Shown piece after piece: positions 42,739 through 46,221 of a stretch of 46,221 bases of DNA. A program made the position numbers and the translations under genes. Position 1 is the stretch's first letter; each line of letters begins with the position of its first letter. The DNA lies in the NCBI GenBank assembly GCA_937864465.1, contig CALMJU010000020.1:1-46221 (forward strand), written 5' to 3'. The notes under the pieces were generated by a model, which saw only the letters and a program-made list of their open reading frames with translations, was not told the origin of the DNA and made no database searches. The stretch is from an uncultured Acidobacteriota bacterium (GTDB lineage: Bacteria > Acidobacteriota > Polarisedimenticolia > Polarisedimenticolales > JAIQFR01).

Positions 42739-45700
42739 ATGAGCGCGGGCCTCTCCCTGTTCGCTCCGCTCCTCGGGACGCCGGCCTTCCGGGAGCTCGA
42801 GAGGCGCGTCGCCGCGGGCGAGCGGGGCGTGGCGGTCTCGGGGCTCGTCGAGGGGGCCCGCGCCCTCGCGCTCACGCTCCTGGCCGCCGTCACCCGCCGC
42901 CGCGCGCTCGTCGTCGCCGCCGACGACGCCGGGGTCGAGGCCTGGCGGCGCGACCTCGAGGCGCTCGCCCCCCTCGCCGGCCGCGACCCCCGGCGGATCC
43001 TCGCCTTTCCCGCGCTGGACGCCGATCCCTGGAGCGCGATCGCGCCGCACGCCGAGGCCGCCCGGGAGCGGGTCGTCGCCCTCGGGAAGATCGCGCGCGG
43101 GGAGGCGGACTTCCTGCTCGCGCCCGCGCGGGCGCTGCTGCCCCCGCTCCCGGCCCCCGGCGAGCTGGCCGCGCGGACCCGGGTCCTCCGTCCGGGGGAC
43201 ACGCTGCCGCCCGAGAGGCTCGTGTTCGAGGCGCTCGCCGCCGGGTACCGGCGCGCGGACACGGTCGCCGGGCCGGGCGAGTTCTCGCGGCGCGGCGGGA
43301 TCGTGGACGTCTTTCCCCCCGGCGCCGACGAGCCGATCCGCGTCGAATTCTTCGGGGACTCGGTCGAGTCGCTCCGGTCCTTCGACACCGACCACCAGCG
43401 CTCGACGGGGAGGATCGGGGAGGCGGTCCTCGGCCCGGCGGCGGAGTGGTGGGCGGGCGACGACGCGATCGAGAGGCTCGCGCGATGGCTCGAGGAAGGA
43501 GCCGCCCGCGCCCGCCGCGAGGACGGCCCCGTCCGCGAATTCCGGGAGCGTCTCGGCCGGCTGCGCGAGGAGCGATGGCTGCCTGGGTTCGAGGCGCTGG
43601 CGGCGATCACGTCGGACCGGCCCTCCCTTCTCTTCGAGCACGCCGCCGGGATGCTCCTCGCGGTGGACGAGCCGGACCGGGTCGAGGAGGAGATCGCGCG
43701 GGCGGCGAGCGAGGCCCGGACGGCGCACGAGCAGAGCGGGGACCGGATCCTGCCTCCGCCCGATCGGCTCCTCGCGGATCCCGTCGCGGTGCGGGACCGC
43801 CTCCGCGGGGCGGCGCTCTTTCTCCAGGAGCTCGAGGGGGACGCGCCGGCCGGGGCGGCGGTCTCCCTCCGGATCCCGTCCCGCCCCGCGAGAGCCTTCG
43901 CGGGACGCGTGGGCGATCTCGCCGCGGACCTCAAGGAGTCGCTCGCGACCGGCGTGCGGACGCTCGCGGTCATGCGCGCGGCCGGCAGCGCGGGGCGCCT
44001 CTCGGAGATCCTGTCCGAGTACGGCCTCGCGCCGGCGCTGATCTCCGAGGCGGGAGGGGGGCCAGGGGACGCGTGGCGGACCGGAGGGCTCTTCGTGCTG
44101 GCCGCGGGGCTGCGCGCCGGGTTCGAGCTCCCCGGCGCGGCGCTTCGCGTGCTGGCCGAGCGGGAGGTGTTCGGGGAGGAGCCGAAGGCGGCCGAGCGCA
44201 AGACGAGGGGGCGCGCGGCGTTCCTCTCGGACTTCCGCGACCTCAAGGTCGGGAGCCTCGTCGTCCACGTGGACCACGGGATCGCCCGCTACGCCGGCCT
44301 CGGCCGGCCCAAGGGCGGCAGCCTGAACCGCGACTTCATGGTCCTCGAGTTCGCGGGGGGAGACCGGCTGTTCGTGCCGGTGGACCGGCTCGACCTCGTC
44401 CAGAAGTACAGCGGGGTCGCCGGCCACCGCCCGCACCTCGACCGCCTCGGCGGCCCCGGCTGGGAGAAGGTCAAGGCGCGCGTCCGGAAGTCGGTCGAGT
44501 CGATGGCGAGGGACCTCCTCGACCTCTATGCGCGGCGGAAGGCGGCGAAGGGGAACGCGTTCTCGCCGGACACCGCCTGGCAGCGCGAGCTCGAGGCGGC
44601 GTTCCCGTACGAGCTGACGGCCGACCAGGTGCGGGCGCTGGCCGAGGTCAAGGAGGACATGGAGGGGGAGCGGCCGATGGACCGCCTCCTGGTCGGCGAC
44701 GTCGGCTTCGGGAAGACCGAGATCGCCGTCCGAGCCGCGTTCAAGGCGGTGCAGGACGGGTTCCAGGCGGCCGTCCTCGCCCCGACGACCGTGCTCGCCG
44801 CGCAGCACTACCGCACCTTCCGCGACCGCTTCGCTCCGTTCCCCGTCCGGGTCGAGATGGCCTCGCGCTTCAGGTCGGCGGCGGAGATCGCCGAGACGTT
44901 GCGGCGCGTCGAGGGGGGAGAGACGGACGTGCTGATCGGCACGCACCGCCTGCTGTCGCGGGACGTGCAGTTCCGGCGCCTGGGGCTCCTCGTGGTGGAC
45001 GAGGAGCAGCGGTTCGGCGTCGCCGCGAAGGAGCGGATGAAGCGGCTCGCGCTCGGCGTGGACGTGCTGGCGATGACCGCGACGCCGATCCCGCGGACCC
45101 TCCAGATGTCGCTCGCGGGCGTGCGGGACCTCTCGATCATCGAGACCCCTCCCCCGGGCCGGAGCGCGATCCAGACCCACCTGGTGCCGTTCCGGAAGAA
45201 CGTGATCGCGCAGGCGGTCCGGCAGGAGCTGCGGCGCCGGGGCCAGGTGTTCTTCGTCCACGACCGGATCGAGACGCTCCCGGCGGTCGCGCGCGCGGTC
45301 CGCGAGATGGCCCCCGAGGCCCGCGTCGTGGTCGCGCACGGGCGGATGCGGGAGCGCGAGCTCGAGCGGGTCATGCTGCGGTTCGTCGAGCGGGAGGCCG
45401 ACGTCCTCGTGACGACGACGATCATCGAGAACGGCCTCGACATCCCGAGCGCGAACACGATCGTGGTGAACCGCGCCGACCGGTTCGGGCTGGCGCAGCT
45501 CTACCAGCTCCGCGGGCGCGTCGGGCGCAGCGAGCAGCACGCCTACGCCTACTTCGTGATCCCCGGCCGCGCCGCGCTCTCGGAGACGGCGAGGAAGCGG
45601 CTCAAGGCGCTCCAGGACTTCAGCGAGCTCGGCGCCGGGTTCCGGCTCGCCGCGGCCGACCTCGAGATCCGCGGGGCGGGGGAGTTCCTCGGATCGAGGC

Positions 45701-46221
45701 AGCACGGCCACATCGCCTCGCTCGGGTTCGACCTGTACGCGCAGATGCTCGAGAGGACGGTGCGGGAGCTGCGCGGCGAGACGGTGGAGGAGCGGGTGCC
45801 GGCGACCGTCCACCTCGGTATCGACGTCAAGGTGCCGGAGAGCTTCATGCCCGACGTCGGCGACCGGCTCGTTCTGTACAAGCGGCTGGCGTCGGCCCGC
45901 GACGCGGCGGAGGTCGACCGCCTCCAGTCCGACGCCGAGGACCGCTTCGGCCACCTCCCCCCGCCCGCGGTGAACCTGTTCGACATCAGCCGCCTCCGCC
46001 TCGCCGCGGAGGCGAGCGGCGTCCGGAGCGTGGACGCGGCGGAGGGAAAGCTCCGGATCCGCTTCCGGGAGCGCCCGCCGGTCGACCCCCGCGCGCTCGT
46101 CGAGGCGGTGGCGAGGCTGCGCGGGACCCTGACCCCCGCCGGGACGCTGGTGCTCCCGTCGCCGGCGAGGGCGACGGAGAGGATCCGGGCGGTGCGGGAG
46201 GCGCTGGGGGAGATGGGGGGC
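42739..46221 (+). CDS. mfd: Transcription-repair coupling factor Mfd (3' end beyond the window)
   Basis: The frame from ATG 42739 (GGAGAGG upstream) is open for 1161 codons to the window end. The N-terminal UvrB-like module includes FPALDADPWSAIAPH and GEFSRRGGIVDVFPPG. The RNA-polymerase-interacting domain begins near residue 505 (VGSLVVHVDHGIARYAGLG). The translocase has Walker A in VGDVGFGKTEIAVRAAF (about 653), the DEEQ box in VVDEEQRFGV (about 753), ATPIPRTLQMSLAG, TTTIIENGLDIPSANT and QLYQLRGRVGRS. The C-terminal regulatory domain is partly present. It removes RNA polymerase stalled at lesions and recruits UvrA. Only the last few residues should be missing. Confidence 0.97.
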   Translation, partial: MSAGLSLFAPLLGTPAFRELERRVAAGERGVAVSGLVEGARALALTLLAAVTRRRALVVAADDAGVEAWRRDLEALAPLAGRDPRRILAFPALDADPWSAIAPHAEAARERVVALGKIARGEADFLLAPARALLPPLPAPGELAARTRVLRPGDTLPPERLVFEALAAGYRRADTVAGPGEFSRRGGIVDVFPPGADEPIRVEFFGDSVESLRSFDTDHQRSTGRIGEAVLGPAAEWWAGDDAIERLARWLEEGAARARREDGPVREFRERLGRLREERWLPGFEALAAITSDRPSLLFEHAAGMLLAVDEPDRVEEEIARAASEARTAHEQSGDRILPPPDRLLADPVAVRDRLRGAALFLQELEGDAPAGAAVSLRIPSRPARAFAGRVGDLAADLKESLATGVRTLAVMRAAGSAGRLSEILSEYGLAPALISEAGGGPGDAWRTGGLFVLAAGLRAGFELPGAALRVLAEREVFGEEPKAAERKTRGRAAFLSDFRDLKVGSLVVHVDHGIARYAGLGRPKGGSLNRDFMVLEFAGGDRLFVPVDRLDLVQKYSGVAGHRPHLDRLGGPGWEKVKARVRKSVESMARDLLDLYARRKAAKGNAFSPDTAWQRELEAAFPYELTADQVRALAEVKEDMEGERPMDRLLVGDVGFGKTEIAVRAAFKAVQDGFQAAVLAPTTVLAAQHYRTFRDRFAPFPVRVEMASRFRSAAEIAETLRRVEGGETDVLIGTHRLLSRDVQFRRLGLLVVDEEQRFGVAAKERMKRLALGVDVLAMTATPIPRTLQMSLAGVRDLSIIETPPPGRSAIQTHLVPFRKNVIAQAVRQELRRRGQVFFVHDRIETLPAVARAVREMAPEARVVVAHGRMRERELERVMLRFVEREADVLVTTTIIENGLDIPSANTIVVNRADRFGLAQLYQLRGRVGRSEQHAYAYFVIPGRAALSETARKRLKALQDFSELGAGFRLAAADLEIRGAGEFLGSRQHGHIASLGFDLYAQMLERTVRELRGETVEERVPATVHLGIDVKVPESFMPDVGDRLVLYKRLASARDAAEVDRLQSDAEDRFGHLPPPAVNLFDISRLRLAAEASGVRSVDAAEGKLRIRFRERPPVDPRALVEAVARLRGTLTPAGTLVLPSPARATERIRAVREALGEMGG

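Overview
This 46.2 kb, very GC-rich window covers the chromosomal origin of a diderm (Gram-negative-type) bacterium. The order dnaA-dnaN-recF-gyrB-gyrA on the minus strand, against rpmH-rnpA-yidD-yidC-jag-mnmE-mnmG-rsmG-parA-parB on the plus strand, is the classic bacterial origin arrangement. Everything right of about 25.2 kb runs rightward. Everything from dnaA leftward to 11.4 kb runs leftward. YidC with a large periplasmic domain, a heptose-1-phosphate adenylyltransferase, a lipoprotein, bactofilin and a proteobacterial-length GyrB indicate an outer-membrane bacterium. The lineage looks like Acidobacteriota, Myxococcota/Desulfobacterota or a neighbouring group, but this is inference. No rRNA, tRNA, insertion sequence or CRISPR array was found.

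Left arm (1-11.4 kb): an M29 aminopeptidase (cut by the window edge) and a secreted S9 peptidase; a Crp-family regulator with a secreted BON-domain protein; a divergent hybrid sensor kinase; the macromolecular synthesis operon rpsU-dnaG-rpoD with two tandem promoters and a small secreted cysteine-rich protein behind rpoD; an orphan larB; a PilZ protein; and an HU gene with its own promoter and terminator.

Central leftward block (11.4-24.8 kb): dnaA, dnaN, recF, gyrB and gyrA, followed in the same direction by a small transaldolase and an acyl-CoA carboxylase set (pccB-type carboxyltransferase, biotin carboxylase, biotin carrier). Many junctions overlap by 1-4 bases, which implies translational coupling. 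DnaA boxes lie on both sides of dnaA, suggesting a bipartite oriC.

Rightward block (25.2-46.2 kb): ribosomal protein L34, RNase P protein (start codon nested inside rpmH), membrane insertion, tRNA-U34 modification and 16S methylation genes; then two parS sites, parAB, an array of four 30-bp palindromic units and a bactofilin; then atpHAGDC without atpB/E/F; a 154-bp imperfect palindrome; a LivJ-type lipoprotein; a GT2 glycosyltransferase; a heptose adenylyltransferase; and mfd (cut by the right edge).

The window is mostly core replication, segregation, transcription and energy machinery. The least ordinary items are the 30-bp palindrome array between parB and the bactofilin, the long inverted-repeat element upstream of the lipoprotein, two hairpins that directly abut Shine-Dalgarno sequences, and the cysteine-rich peptide in the sigma-factor operon.
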